This document shows, in pieces, positions 1 to 8,176 of a stretch of 33,526 bases of DNA (positions are counted from its first letter, which is position 1; each line of letters starts with the position of its first letter). The DNA lies in the NCBI GenBank assembly GCA_004282745.1, contig SHMT01000041.1, forward strand, positions 1 through 33,526. Reading direction: 5' to 3'. The notes under the pieces were generated by a model that was not told the DNA's origin, made no database searches, and saw nothing but the letters and a program-made list of their open reading frames with translations. The translations under genes and the position numbers were made by a program. This stretch comes from Candidatus Scalindua sp. SCAELEC01 (GTDB lineage: Bacteria > Planctomycetota > Brocadiia > Brocadiales > Scalinduaceae).

Positions 1-120
1 GAAAAAGAAGGAAAAGGAGAAAATAGAAGAAAATATTTTTTATTTACTTTTTTTTAAGAAGATGTTCGGGTAGAGAGTGCAATTTTAACTCGCCAGATTT
101 AAGACATTTTCAGAACGCTG

Positions 121-654
121 GTGACACCAATCGCCACATTGTCTAAAGAGTTTGAACAAAATTCCATTACGTGTATTTCTCCAAGCAAGACATTTAACCT
201 TGCAGGTTTGTATGCATCGGCCATAATTATCCCTAATGCAAAACATCGTAGACAATTTCATGAGGCTCGAAGAGGAATAGTACCAGGTCCGAATGTTTTC
301 GGATTGATAGCAATGGAGGCGGCTTATATGAATGGCGATGAATGGTTAGAACAATTGTTGGTATATTTGAACGGTAATTTGGAATATTTACTTACCTTTT
401 TTGTACGGAAACTCCCTAGAATAAAAGTGATCAAACCAGAGGGAACCTATTTAGTATGGTTAGATTGTCGTGAGTTGGGCTTATTTCCTGAAGATCTAAA
501 GAGATTCATGAAAAATGATGCACGAGTTGCGCTAGATGAAGGCTCGCTTTTCGGACCAAGCGGTGCCGGTTTCGCGAGGATGAATATCGCCTGCCCTCGT
601 TCAACTTTGATAGAAGCATTGAAGAGGTTAGAGACGGCTGTTAATACAATTTGA
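121..654 (+). pseudogene. PatB/MalY-like PLP aminotransferase, 3' fragment
   Basis: This encodes only the C-terminal half (about 177 residues) of a class I/II aminotransferase of the PatB/MalY cystathionine beta-lyase type; full members have about 390 residues. The PLP-lysine motif SPSKTFNLAGL is near residue 21-31, and the C-terminal domain with the substrate-carboxylate region (GAGFARMNIACPR) is complete. The large-domain part before the lysine is missing. Upstream in the same frame there are stops at 100-102 and 55-57, and the residues before position 121 do not resemble the family, so the GTG at 121 is unlikely to be a genuine start. It is either a truncated pseudogene or a join at the contig edge; the purine-rich first 50 bases make the latter possible. 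The family assignment is good; function of the fragment is doubtful. Confidence 0.7.
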
Positions 655-666
655 CAGGAATAGAAA

Positions 667-690
667 AGCCGGCACAATAGTATGCCGGCT
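667..690. terminator. Bidirectional hairpin between convergent genes
   Basis: An 8-bp perfect stem (AGCCGGCA / TGCCGGCT) with an 8-base loop sits between the convergent ends of the aminotransferase fragment and the FKBP gene. Neither side has a long T tract; on the minus strand TTTCTATT follows. It is probably a shared, weak intrinsic terminator. Confidence 0.55.
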
Positions 691-747
691 CCGAATTTAT
701 TTCAATCAATTCTTTCTCGATTTCTCTTTCATATCTCTGACTACACA

Positions 748-1482
748 TTAGGGTGTTTCTTCTGTTTCCGGTGTTATAATGTCAAGCAATTCAACCGTAA
801 AAATTAGCGTCTGGCTAGGTCCAATAGTTGGTGGTGCATTAAAACCATACGCAAGCTCAGAAGGAATATACAATTCACTTTTCCCCCCCACTTTCATAAG
901 TTGCAAACCTTCAATCCAACCTTTAATCACTTGGTTTAGTCCAAATTCAGCTGGTTGATCACGCTTGTACGAACTGTCAAACTCTTTTCCATTAATCAAC
1001 GTACCGCGATAATGCACCTTAACAGTATCCGTCACCTTTGGGTTTGCACCACTTCCCTCAGTTATAACTTTATACTGTAAGCCTGATCCAGTCACTTTGA
1101 CGCCTGATTTATTTTTATTGGTTTCAAGAAAAGCTTTTCCCAATCTGATATTTTCATCGCTTGCCGTCTTTTGTGCTGCTTGAATCTTCTCTGCTGCCTT
1201 CTCTTGAAAGGAGGTCATTACAGAAGTTATCTCTTCCTGTGACATTGCCAATTCGCTTCCCTTTATGACATCATTCATACCTTTTACAAACAGTTCTTCA
1301 CTCACTTCAAGTTCATTCTGTTTAGAGAAACCTCCGATTTGAGTACCGATGATATAGCTCATTTTTTGGGACTCCGACCAATTTGCCGATGCACTTACCG
1401 GTGTAACCTCATCGTCCGCAGTAGCAATACCCGATAAAACAGACACCATTAAGGCTGATAATAAGACAATTTTTCGTATCAC
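748..1482 (-). CDS. Exported FKBP-type peptidyl-prolyl cis-trans isomerase (Mip/FkpA-like)
   Basis: A 244-residue prolyl isomerase expected in the periplasm or cell envelope. It has an N-terminal signal peptide (IRKIVLLSALMVSVLSGIATA), a helical FKBP_N dimerisation domain at roughly residues 30-130, and a C-terminal FKBP_C domain at about 140-235 with typical blocks VKVHYRGTLINGKEFDSS, VIKGWIEGLQLMKVGGK and IPSELAYG. This is the two-domain Mip/FkpA/FklB arrangement. The start is taken as GTG at 1482 rather than the GTG at 1500, because a strong AAGGAG lies between them with a 6-base spacer before the inner GTG, and the signal peptide then begins at the right place. It stands alone, convergent with the aminotransferase remnant. 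Confidence in the family is high; the substrate is unknown. Confidence 0.9.
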   Translation of the reverse strand: MIRKIVLLSALMVSVLSGIATADDEVTPVSASANWSESQKMSYIIGTQIGGFSKQNELEVSEELFVKGMNDVIKGSELAMSQEEITSVMTSFQEKAAEKIQAAQKTASDENIRLGKAFLETNKNKSGVKVTGSGLQYKVITEGSGANPKVTDTVKVHYRGTLINGKEFDSSYKRDQPAEFGLNQVIKGWIEGLQLMKVGGKSELYIPSELAYGFNAPPTIGPSQTLIFTVELLDIITPETEETP

Positions 1483-1488
1483 AATACA

Positions 1489-1494
1489 CTCCTT
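1489..1494 (-). promoter_or_regulatory. Ribosome binding site deciding the FKBP start
   Basis: AAGGAG on the minus strand, six bases before GTG 1482. It lies inside the longer open frame, which argues that the upstream GTG at 1500 is not the start. Confidence 0.7.
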
Positions 1495-1500
1495 ACGCAC

Positions 1501-1826
1501 ACAAGTTTTTTAAAATTAACCGGAATATCTCTTACTCCGATCTATAATTAGAACACAATATTACCATATTTCAATAATTATTTTGGATTTTAGTGAATGG
1601 TGTAAGCTAGGCAAACAGTCCCATAAACGAGATGCCAATACATACTGATTCACAAAAAGTGGATAAAGATAAATCCTGTTATAGGGGAAGCGTGCAAATT
1701 TGAGGACACGGGGCATTTCACAGACAAAACAAACACGTAAAAAGAGCAGCTATGCGTCATCAGCAAAGAGAGACACCGACTCGCTATGAACCAGAAAATT
1801 TCAAATCCAACCAAATAACGTTTATA
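1501..1826. other. Gene-free spacer
   Basis: This is the upstream region of the FKBP gene and the downstream flank of the GH13 gene. I see no gene, clear promoter, terminator or member of the repeat families described elsewhere. Confidence 0.5.
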
Positions 1827-3587
1827 TTAATCCTGCACAACTTGTTTTTCTTTGTACTCCTTCAACCAAACGATCTGATACGGTTCCAAAACAAACTTTT
1901 TACTACTAATTTTTGTATGAGTCAGGATATCAACTAAGGGGACCTCTACCTCATCTGGAAGAACTATTTCCACACACAGGCCATCAAAATTAAACAGTGC
2001 AAGTACCGACTCCTCGATTTCTTTTGCGTATCGTTTTATAGCAAACACCTTATTTCCCAAATCTAAAATCTCAAACTTATTTAATGGGTGAAAGGCCTCT
2101 TCATTTATTCTTATCGATAAGAGCTGTTTATACCTTTTGAAGAGAACCCTTTGTAAACTGCCCTCTTCCTCAAGAAGCTCCTTTAAATTATCATAATTTA
2201 ATTTATCCCTATTAATGGACCTATTGATCCTTGTTTTTCTTACCGCCTCATGATAGTTTTGCGAACCCACAAGTGAGTGGAAATAGATACCGGGGACACC
2301 GGGCATTACCAGTACCAAGGCTTGAGAGAGAATCATTCTCTTGACTCGAATGGTATCATCCTCCTTTGGATTTGTTAACAAATCAATATAACTGCAATTC
2401 AACTCATATGGAGACACTTCCTCGTCTCCAATTGCCCTGAATGAGACTAAGCCCCCATGCTCAATAGTTGATTGCACTAAAAAGTCCATCTCGGCTTCAT
2501 CTAAAATTTCATTTACGGCCCTTACACCAATACCATCATGGCTTGCCGTGAAGTTAAAAAAGCATACCCCGTCACTTGGGAGGGTTAACTCTTTTGCCCA
2601 TTGGGTAAGTTTTGTTGTATTAGATTTTAATATGGAAAATGCCAATAGAGGAGGGAGAGCGAAGTTATAAACCATTTGCGCCTCATCGTCTCCTGCCCCA
2701 AAATATGAAACATTTTCACCGTGAGGTACATTTGTTTCTGTAATAACCATGACTTCAGGTGCAACCGCATGCATAACTTCCCGCATAAGCTGAATCAACT
2801 CGTGAGTCTTTGGGTGATGAACACAGGGTGTTCCAAACTCTTTCCATATAAAGGCAATGGCATCGAGCCTTATCAGTGATGCACCCTTTTCAACATAAAA
2901 TAACAATACGTCTAATACCTTCAGCAACACTTTGTAATTAGCATAATTCAAATCTACCTGGTCATTGCCAAATGTTGTCCAAATGTTTCTAATTTTTCCC
3001 TCATCATCAACAAACTCAGTAAGAAGAGGTGAAGTTCGTGGTCTTACTACATTTGACAAATCGGTACTCGGATCAACATCAATGAAGAAATTTTCGAACT
3101 CGGGCGAATTTGCTAAATAACGATTAAACCATTTGCTTAATTTTGAGACATGATTAACGACACAATCAAACATTATCCTGTAATTTTTCCGAATCTCTTC
3201 TATATCTCTCCAGGAACCCTTAAGGGGACATACACCTTTATAGCGTACGATTGAAAAACCATCATCGGATGAGTACGGATAAAATGGTAATATATGGACA
3301 GAATTTATGACATCCTGCACATACTCGTTTAAAAACCTGCTTAAAGTAGCAAGTGCAGTCTCACCATGATGAAAAACCTGATCACCGTAGGTGATAAGTA
3401 TGATATCGTGTTGCGTTAAATAATAGGGGACACTTTTCACTTTCTGCTTGTATTTGTAGATTAAGGCAAGAACCTCCTCATACGCCTTAGCCGAATCCTC
3501 TGGAGAATAGACAAACTCTAAGGCCTCTTCTATAAGTTTTAACCTGTTTTCTGTCGTATGTCGTGTATAGTGCTCTTCATTAGCCAT
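1827..3587 (-). CDS. GH13 sugar phosphorylase (sucrose/glucosylglycerate phosphorylase-like, GH13_18)
   Basis: A 586-residue alpha-amylase-superfamily enzyme without signal peptide, so cytoplasmic. The GH13 catalytic triad is visible: nucleophile D242 in SLIRLDAIAF, acid/base E284 in VITETNVPHGENVSYFG, and transition-state Asp D351 in TASHDGIGVR; the early barrel motif FDCVVNHVS is at 140-148. The pattern RLDAIAFIWKEFGTPCVHHPKTH and the GENVSYFG block belong to the subfamily of sucrose phosphorylase and its relatives (sucrose-6-phosphate and glucosylglycerate phosphorylases, E. coli YcjM type). Such enzymes cleave an alpha-glucoside with phosphate to give glucose-1-phosphate. Length and the -FIWKEFG- signature favour the glucosylglycerate/YcjM branch over sucrose, but this is inference. 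The start ATG has an AGAGGA about 11 bases upstream. No operon partner is adjacent; a MITE copy lies 69 bp upstream. Confidence 0.88.
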   Translation of the reverse strand: MANEEHYTRHTTENRLKLIEEALEFVYSPEDSAKAYEEVLALIYKYKQKVKSVPYYLTQHDIILITYGDQVFHHGETALATLSRFLNEYVQDVINSVHILPFYPYSSDDGFSIVRYKGVCPLKGSWRDIEEIRKNYRIMFDCVVNHVSKLSKWFNRYLANSPEFENFFIDVDPSTDLSNVVRPRTSPLLTEFVDDEGKIRNIWTTFGNDQVDLNYANYKVLLKVLDVLLFYVEKGASLIRLDAIAFIWKEFGTPCVHHPKTHELIQLMREVMHAVAPEVMVITETNVPHGENVSYFGAGDDEAQMVYNFALPPLLAFSILKSNTTKLTQWAKELTLPSDGVCFFNFTASHDGIGVRAVNEILDEAEMDFLVQSTIEHGGLVSFRAIGDEEVSPYELNCSYIDLLTNPKEDDTIRVKRMILSQALVLVMPGVPGIYFHSLVGSQNYHEAVRKTRINRSINRDKLNYDNLKELLEEEGSLQRVLFKRYKQLLSIRINEEAFHPLNKFEILDLGNKVFAIKRYAKEIEESVLALFNFDGLCVEIVLPDEVEVPLVDILTHTKISSKKFVLEPYQIVWLKEYKEKQVVQD

Positions 3588-3655
3588 AACGTTACCAGTC
3601 CTCTAATACTATTTAACCAACACCCTTTGCAGGTTAGTTTTTGGAACAGATATAT

Positions 3656-3802
3656 AGTGTCTGAACGAAAACCCAGTGTTTGAATGAAAAGTGCCCAGGT
3701 ACAAGGCGCGTAATAATTTCGTAACCGGAACGTACAATTGTACTTGAGGATTGCGAAATTATTGCAGCAACACAGTAGATGGGTAGTTTTTGTTCAAACA
3801 CT
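3656..3802 (+). mobile_element. 147-bp MITE, copy 1
   Basis: A non-coding element with terminal inverted repeats AGTGTCTGAACGAAAAC / GTTTTTGTTCAAACACT. The interior is also self-complementary (AATAATTTCG ... CGAAATTATT) around the palindrome GTACAATTGTAC at 3732-3743, so one strand can fold into a long hairpin. Flanks are ATAT (3652-3655) and GTAT (3803-3806), an imperfect 4-bp duplication. Near-identical copies are at 6757-6903 and 14379-14525. Confidence 0.85.
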
Positions 3803-3932
3803 GTATAATAGTTATTTCATAAAATATTGTCAATAGTGAAATCTGAAAGGCTTGTAGGTTAGAGGGGCGCTTCGCTTGAGGCAGAAACAGAGGTGGTGGA
3901 GAAGGATCAACAATAATTGAGGGATTGAAATA

Positions 3933-4024
3933 TAAAGTGACTAAAGTTTAAAGTGAGCTAAAGTGACTAAAGTTTAAAGTGGGCTAAAGTGACTAAAGTT
4001 TAAAGTGAGCTAAAGTGACTAAAA
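3933..4024 (+). repeat. 26-bp tandem repeat, array A (family R2)
   Basis: Three full 26-bp units (3933-3958, 3959-3984, 3985-4010), each reading TAAAGTGACTAAAGTTTAAA followed by GTGRGC, then a partial fourth. The units differ by a single A/G. Flanks (a GGGATTGAAATA lead and a ATATATGCAAAGTG tail) are shared with the array at 17602, so the repeat family is larger than the tandem core. No spacers, so not CRISPR. Confidence 0.85.
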
Positions 4025-4046
4025 ATATATGCAAAGTGGAGAAAGC

Positions 4047-4155
4047 CCCAGTTAAATATGCTACGAATTTAATCCAAGTTGAATAATTGGTTCAACCCCA
4101 GTACAGTCGTATCTCCTTACGGGGCACGCGGGACAAGTGGGGCAGGCACGAAGAA
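4047..4155 (+). repeat. Dispersed repeat R4, full-length copy
   Basis: It runs from CCCCAGTTAAATA through GTTGAATAATTGGTTCAAC (a 6-bp hairpin) to GGGACAAGTGGGGCAGGCAC. Related copies are at 17714-17919 (interrupted by R3 and internally deleted), 24652-24785, and reversed at 30788-30845. No coding potential seen. Confidence 0.7.
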
Positions 4156-4267
4156 AAGTGCCTATAGTGCAGAGAGCAAATAGGTAGTTACTGTGCTGAT
4201 TCGCAAATTCGTGAAGAATGACAAACTTTATTTGGAGTCACAATTTCATATGATGATCTTTAAGTTA

Positions 4268-4480
4268 TACTTATCTCATAATGATTTTCAGATAAGATTG
4301 AGCGAGTAAAGTCTTCGGCGCCTGTCTGGGGATAACGGCCCGCCTGAACGACATGTCGGGCAGGCGACCAAGATTTGGCTTCCGGCCCGCCCGGACTGTC
4401 AACCGTTTGCCAGCCCGACGCTCTTTCTGGCGGGGACGGGTAAAACCGAAAACTAAATCGGTTTTAGCATATCACGCAAA
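4268..4480 (+). repeat. Dispersed repeat R3 with a GC-rich palindrome
   Basis: A diverged copy of the R3 family. It starts with TTATCTCATAATGATTTTCA, then GAGCGAGTAAAGTCTTCGG, the GC-rich near-palindrome CGCCTG-AACGACATGTCGGG-CAGGCG (4350-4375), and ends near the AAATCGGTTTTAG block. Other copies: 10348-10505 (reverse), 17741-17871, 29155-29512 (split) and 32384-32467 (reverse). Confidence 0.7.
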
Positions 4481-4894
4481 AGGGGCGAGTGCTCAAAAAG
4501 CGTAATAAAGTGAATTACTTCTTTTTTCTCTCAGCGCTCTTTGCGGCTTTGCGTGATAAAACAATTAATATATTCATTGCGTGGTAAGAGAAGAGGCACT
4601 CCATCTGAAGACCTCTAATTGAAAGTTAAGTTTTATCTTAGAATCTAATAACCGGGATGCCTCCAACCTTAAACGAAGTGCTCCACTCACCTCCTAGCCT
4701 TTCTGCTTTTACGCTTTGCGCCATGCACTATGCGCTTTGCATAGATTTTTTATTCACTTATACCTTTTGCTGTAACTTCAAAAACACTCTACAACGTAAA
4801 GACCTTTACTTAATATGTGGATGCTTTGGAGTACAGAAATCAGTTAGACTACCCATCAAATAAACGCTTACTATCTCTTCTTTAATTTGTTATA

Positions 4895-5485
4895 ATGGCC
4901 TTAATGAATTCAACAAGCAGTGATAACGCAAACGTGAGTGTAAAAGGAGAGAGCGAAAACACCGAGAAGGCTACCTTTGCTGGTGGATGTTTCTGGTGTA
5001 TGCAACACCCCTTTGATGGATTAGAGGGTGTTATTTCAACTGCCGTGGGCTATACCGGAGGCCACAAGGAAGACCCTACTTACGAAGAGGTCTGTAGCGG
5101 GACTACCGGCCACACGGAGTCGATTGAGATCATATTTGATCCATCACGTATTTCCTACGATAAACTGTTAGATCTCTTCTGGAAAAATATTGATCCCACA
5201 ACGCTGAATAGACAATTTGCGGATGTGGGTACACAATATAGGACAGCCATCTTCTATCATAACGAAGTGCAACAGCAATTAGCCGAAGCTTCAAAAGTTG
5301 CAATGCAAGAGTCCGGCAGACATGAAAGACCGATCGTTACCGAAATAACAGCAGCAGCAATATTTTATCAGGCAGAAGAGTACCACCAAAAATACTACGA
5401 AAAGTGTCCTGTCAGATATCAATCATATAAGACAGGCTCAGGAAGAGAGCTCTACCTCAAGGAAACCTGGAATAGTGATTCGTAG
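4895..5485 (+). CDS. msrA: Peptide methionine (S)-S-oxide reductase MsrA
   Basis: A 196-residue methionine sulfoxide reductase A that reduces the S epimer of methionine sulfoxide in proteins, cytoplasmic. The catalytic motif GCFWC is at residues 31-35 (C32 active site), followed by the family blocks VGYTGG, YEEVCSGTTGHTE, FWKNIDPTTLNRQFADVGTQYRTAIFYH and the C-terminal KCPVRYQSYKTGSGR. Length is normal. The start is uncertain: ATG at 4895 and at 4904 are both possible, no good Shine-Dalgarno precedes either, and the sequence TATAAT at 4891-4896 overlaps the first ATG, which may mean a promoter -10 box there with translation from the later ATG. The dCMP deaminase gene follows after 17 bases and the two probably share a transcript. 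Confidence 0.95.
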   Translation: MALMNSTSSDNANVSVKGESENTEKATFAGGCFWCMQHPFDGLEGVISTAVGYTGGHKEDPTYEEVCSGTTGHTESIEIIFDPSRISYDKLLDLFWKNIDPTTLNRQFADVGTQYRTAIFYHNEVQQQLAEASKVAMQESGRHERPIVTEITAAAIFYQAEEYHQKYYEKCPVRYQSYKTGSGRELYLKETWNSDS

Positions 5486-5502
5486 ATGGTAGGCATCCAA
5501 AC

Positions 5503-6000
5503 ATGGGCAAGAGTGATACCATACGTCCTTCATGGGACGACTACTTTATGGAGGTCGCACACGCCATTTCAAAAAGGGCAACGTGTGACCGTGGAAAAAG
5601 CGGCTGTGTAATTGCGCGAGACAGACAACTTATCGTATCGGGGTACGTAGGCTCCCCAACAGGTTTTCCCCATTGTGACGAAGTTGGACATCAGATTAAA
5701 AAGGTAACCCACGAAAATGGTGACGTAACCGAACATTGCACGCGCACGGTTCATGCCGAGCAAAATGCGATTTGCCAGGCCGCTAAGATCGGTGTCTCAA
5801 TCTCTGGCGCTACCATTTACACCAGAATGACCCCATGCAGGACATGCGCAATGCTTATCATAAACTGCGGCATTAAGAGAGTGGTCTGCGAACGGAAATA
5901 TCATCAGGGAGAAGCTTCTGAGAAGATGTTCCAGGAGGTTGGAATAGAGATCGTTTATAAGTACAATGAACATCAAAAATATAACAACAAAACCCAGTAA
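5503..6000 (+). CDS. dCMP deaminase (ComEB-like)
   Basis: A 165-residue zinc-dependent deoxycytidylate deaminase-type protein, expected to make dUMP for thymidylate synthesis. The zinc and catalytic residues are clear: HAE at 84-86 and PCRTC at 111-115, in the CDA fold; the N-terminal WDDYFMEVAHAISKRATCDR and GYVGSPTGFPHCDE blocks are typical of the dCMP deaminase/ComEB branch rather than tRNA or cytidine deaminases. It follows msrA by 17 bases, and its 3' end meets the lipoprotein gene, so the three genes look like one transcript. Cytidylate deamination is well supported by family; no competence genes are near, so a ComEB role in DNA uptake is not implied. Confidence 0.93.
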   Translation: MGKSDTIRPSWDDYFMEVAHAISKRATCDRGKSGCVIARDRQLIVSGYVGSPTGFPHCDEVGHQIKKVTHENGDVTEHCTRTVHAEQNAICQAAKIGVSISGATIYTRMTPCRTCAMLIINCGIKRVVCERKYHQGEASEKMFQEVGIEIVYKYNEHQKYNNKTQ

Positions 6001-6004
6001 AGAA

Positions 6005-6703
6005 ATGAGATTAAAAATTACCACCCTAACCTTAAAACTCAGCACTCTGTTTCTCGTATCGACCCTTCTCATCTCGGGCTGTTTAGAACCAAAACCTCCT
6101 CAAGAAATAGCCAGATGCTTTTGGGATGCGGTAGAGGCAAAAGAGACTGATACTGCCCATAAATATACTACGATTTCCTCTTACGGTACAATTGATTTGC
6201 TCGAAGAACGATTTACGATTACCAATATCAGATTTGGTAAGATACTGATAGACGGAGATAAGACAACGATTGAGACAACGATCCAGATTCTCAGGGACAG
6301 TTCAGATGGAGATAATGTGCCTATACAGACTATTTTGGTCAAGGAAAAGGGCTTATGGAAGGTCGATTATGCGCAAACAAAGGCTACTCTTTCCCTTCAA
6401 TTTTCTTTCGAAGAGATGTTAAACAACATCCGGCTATTCGGCAATAACTTTTCAGAGAACATAGAGAAGTCGCTTGAAGAGTTAAAACATAATATGCCGG
6501 AAATAGAGAAAAAATTGGATGAATTGAGTACAACTGCAGCAGAAAAAATCAGGGAAGCGTGGGAACAATACCTTCCAGAGATAAAGAAAAAGGTTGAAGA
6601 GTTTGGGACGGCTTTGGAAAAGGCCTTAAAAAATGGAAGCAGAGACCCTAAAGAGCCTCCCCCTCAAAAGAATCACCAGTCTGATGATTACATCACCTTT
6701 TAA
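6005..6703 (+). CDS. Lipoprotein of unknown function (DUF4878-like N-terminal region)
   Basis: A 232-residue predicted lipoprotein. A signal sequence ends in the lipobox LLISGC, giving an N-terminal acylated cysteine. Residues after it (PPQEIARCFWDAVEAKETDTAHKYTT ... KEKGLWKVDY) look like the NTF2-like DUF4878 type domain; the C-terminal half is a highly charged amphipathic, probably coiled-coil helix (EKSLEELKHNMPEIEKKLDELSTTAAEKI) and a polar tail. I choose ATG 6005, which places the lipobox about 30 residues in; an ATG at 5966 would overlap the deaminase by 35 bases. The ATG follows the deaminase stop by 4 bases, suggesting translational coupling. Function unknown; the domain name is a tentative recognition. 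Confidence 0.7.
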   Translation: MRLKITTLTLKLSTLFLVSTLLISGCLEPKPPQEIARCFWDAVEAKETDTAHKYTTISSYGTIDLLEERFTITNIRFGKILIDGDKTTIETTIQILRDSSDGDNVPIQTILVKEKGLWKVDYAQTKATLSLQFSFEEMLNNIRLFGNNFSENIEKSLEELKHNMPEIEKKLDELSTTAAEKIREAWEQYLPEIKKKVEEFGTALEKALKNGSRDPKEPPPQKNHQSDDYITF

Positions 6704-6756
6704 TACTACCTAGCAAATCTTTGAATTGACCTGGATAGGCCGAAACATGATTAGTT

Positions 6757-6903
6757 AGTGTTTGAACGAAAACTACCCATCTCCTTTGTTGCTGCAATAA
6801 TTTCTCAATCCTCAAGTACAATTGTACGTTCCGGTTACGAAATTATTACGCGCCTTGTACCTAGGCACTTTTCATTCAAACACAGGGTTTTCGTTCAGAC
6901 ACT
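6757..6903 (-). mobile_element. 147-bp MITE, copy 2 (reverse orientation)
   Basis: Same element as at 3656 and 14379, inverted, and flanked by a perfect 4-bp target duplication AGTT (6753-6756 and 6904-6907). It lies between the lipoprotein gene and a convergent glycosyltransferase gene. Confidence 0.9.
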
Positions 6904-6937
6904 AGTTATAATTCTCGTCTCAAAAACGAGTGAACAA

Positions 6938-8173
6938 TCAGTAGACAGTTGCATCATCCTCTCCGAGCCCGATTAGTGACCGATAAACGTCTTGATAGAT
7001 CTTGCGCTGGTGATCCCACTTATAGTTTTTATGATAAAGTGAAGCGGCATTACGTGCCAACTTCTGTCTCTTGTTCGGATTATGGTACAATGACAAAATG
7101 GCTCTCGCTAGATCTTCGGCATTTCCTGCTTCATAGAAACAGATTGAATCTTCATCAAAGTAGGCTCTAACCGATGTCAGGCGTGAAGCTATCACTGCCT
7201 TGCCAAAGTTGATATAGTCATACATTTTGCCCGTGTGGACCAGGTTCGAGTATGGGGAAGATTTTTGGGCAATTATACCAACATCTGCCTGGCGTAGTTC
7301 CAATACCATTTGAGAAAACGTTACCCAACCCAGATAGTAAACGTATTTTTGTACGCCCAAAGCCTTTATCTGGGCTACAAATTTTTCAACGTAAGTTCCT
7401 TGACCGAGGACATGAATCCTAAGGCCAGGAATCACATCTTTTACCAGGGAAGCCGCTTCCACAATAGTATCTTGGCCATACCTCTCTTCTATTGCCCCAT
7501 GACAAATAATTCTAAAATCATCACCGGAGGGAATTGGTGAGATGTCTCCGCTTTCAAATAGACGGGCATCCGGAACGTTCAGTATAACTGAAATCTTATC
7601 CGGGTTGGCTCCCCGGCTCACGTAAGTCTCTTTTAACTGCTCAGTTACAGTAAAAACACGTTGGGCATAATTCAGACTTATCTGTTCAACAAATTCCAAA
7701 AGGAAGATGAGAAGATGAGAACCAGACATGGTTGTCCATAACTCTGGCGTTGGTTCGTGCATCTGTATTACCGTCTTTGCTCCTAACAGGCGGGGAATTA
7801 AGGTAGTAAATATCAAAAAATCTGGCATCGTATTTACCTGAATAACGGCAAAATAGTAACGCAGGTGAAGGACAGTCACTTTAATGGAGGCTAACAAAAA
7901 AAACGATAGATAATCATACAGGTAGCGTCCTATACTCCCCTTTTCACGCTTGAGGGGAACACGGTGTATATGGATTCCATCAACAATTTCTTCTGAGGCT
8001 TGATCTGGACCACGCAAGCAGATTACGTGGATTTCGAGACCGATTTCTGACAGAGCAATAACTTCGCGATGCACCGATTTTTCTTCCGGGTAGTAATCGT
8101 GTCGAATCACACAACCACGTTTTTTCTTTTTGATCTGATTCATAATTGAGAAAGTCATAATACCAGATGTCAC
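6938..8173 (-). CDS. Glycosyltransferase family 4 (GT-B fold)
   Basis: A 411-residue GT4-type glycosyltransferase that would transfer a sugar from a nucleotide donor to the growing lipid-linked glycan at the inner membrane face. The N-terminal domain begins CVIRHDYYPEEKSVHREVIALSEIGLEIHV, and the C-terminal Rossmann domain has FRIICHGAIEERYGQDTIVEAA, IHVLGQGTY, the helix before the conserved donor-binding region, and SNLVHTGKMYDYINFGKAVIASR. The usual EX7E is modified to a KMYDYINFGK form. The open frame starts with GTG at 8173, three bases after the stop of the upstream glycosyltransferase, which suggests coupling; ATG 8158 or ATG 8143 (NQIKKKKRG) are alternatives. Sugar specificity cannot be told from sequence. 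Confidence 0.9.
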   Translation of the reverse strand: MTSGIMTFSIMNQIKKKKRGCVIRHDYYPEEKSVHREVIALSEIGLEIHVICLRGPDQASEEIVDGIHIHRVPLKREKGSIGRYLYDYLSFFLLASIKVTVLHLRYYFAVIQVNTMPDFLIFTTLIPRLLGAKTVIQMHEPTPELWTTMSGSHLLIFLLEFVEQISLNYAQRVFTVTEQLKETYVSRGANPDKISVILNVPDARLFESGDISPIPSGDDFRIICHGAIEERYGQDTIVEAASLVKDVIPGLRIHVLGQGTYVEKFVAQIKALGVQKYVYYLGWVTFSQMVLELRQADVGIIAQKSSPYSNLVHTGKMYDYINFGKAVIASRLTSVRAYFDEDSICFYEAGNAEDLARAILSLYHNPNKRQKLARNAASLYHKNYKWDHQRKIYQDVYRSLIGLGEDDATVY

Positions 8174-8176
8174 TAT

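Noticed and set aside
3933-4024. CRISPR-like array
   Set aside because: The 26-bp units are contiguous without variable spacers and there are no cas genes.
4657-4863. Small open frame between repeats upstream of msrA
   Set aside because: The predicted peptide shows no family features, has no ribosome binding site and lies in repeat-derived sequence.
6914-6930. Hairpin CTCGT/ACGAG downstream of a glycosyltransferase gene as terminator
   Set aside because: Only a 5-bp stem and no T tract on either strand.
6758-6976. Open frame starting in MITE copy 2 that matches one in copy 3 (14312-14524, minus)
   Set aside because: The shared protein sequence comes only from the shared DNA element; the frames run out into different flanking sequence and have no ribosome binding site.
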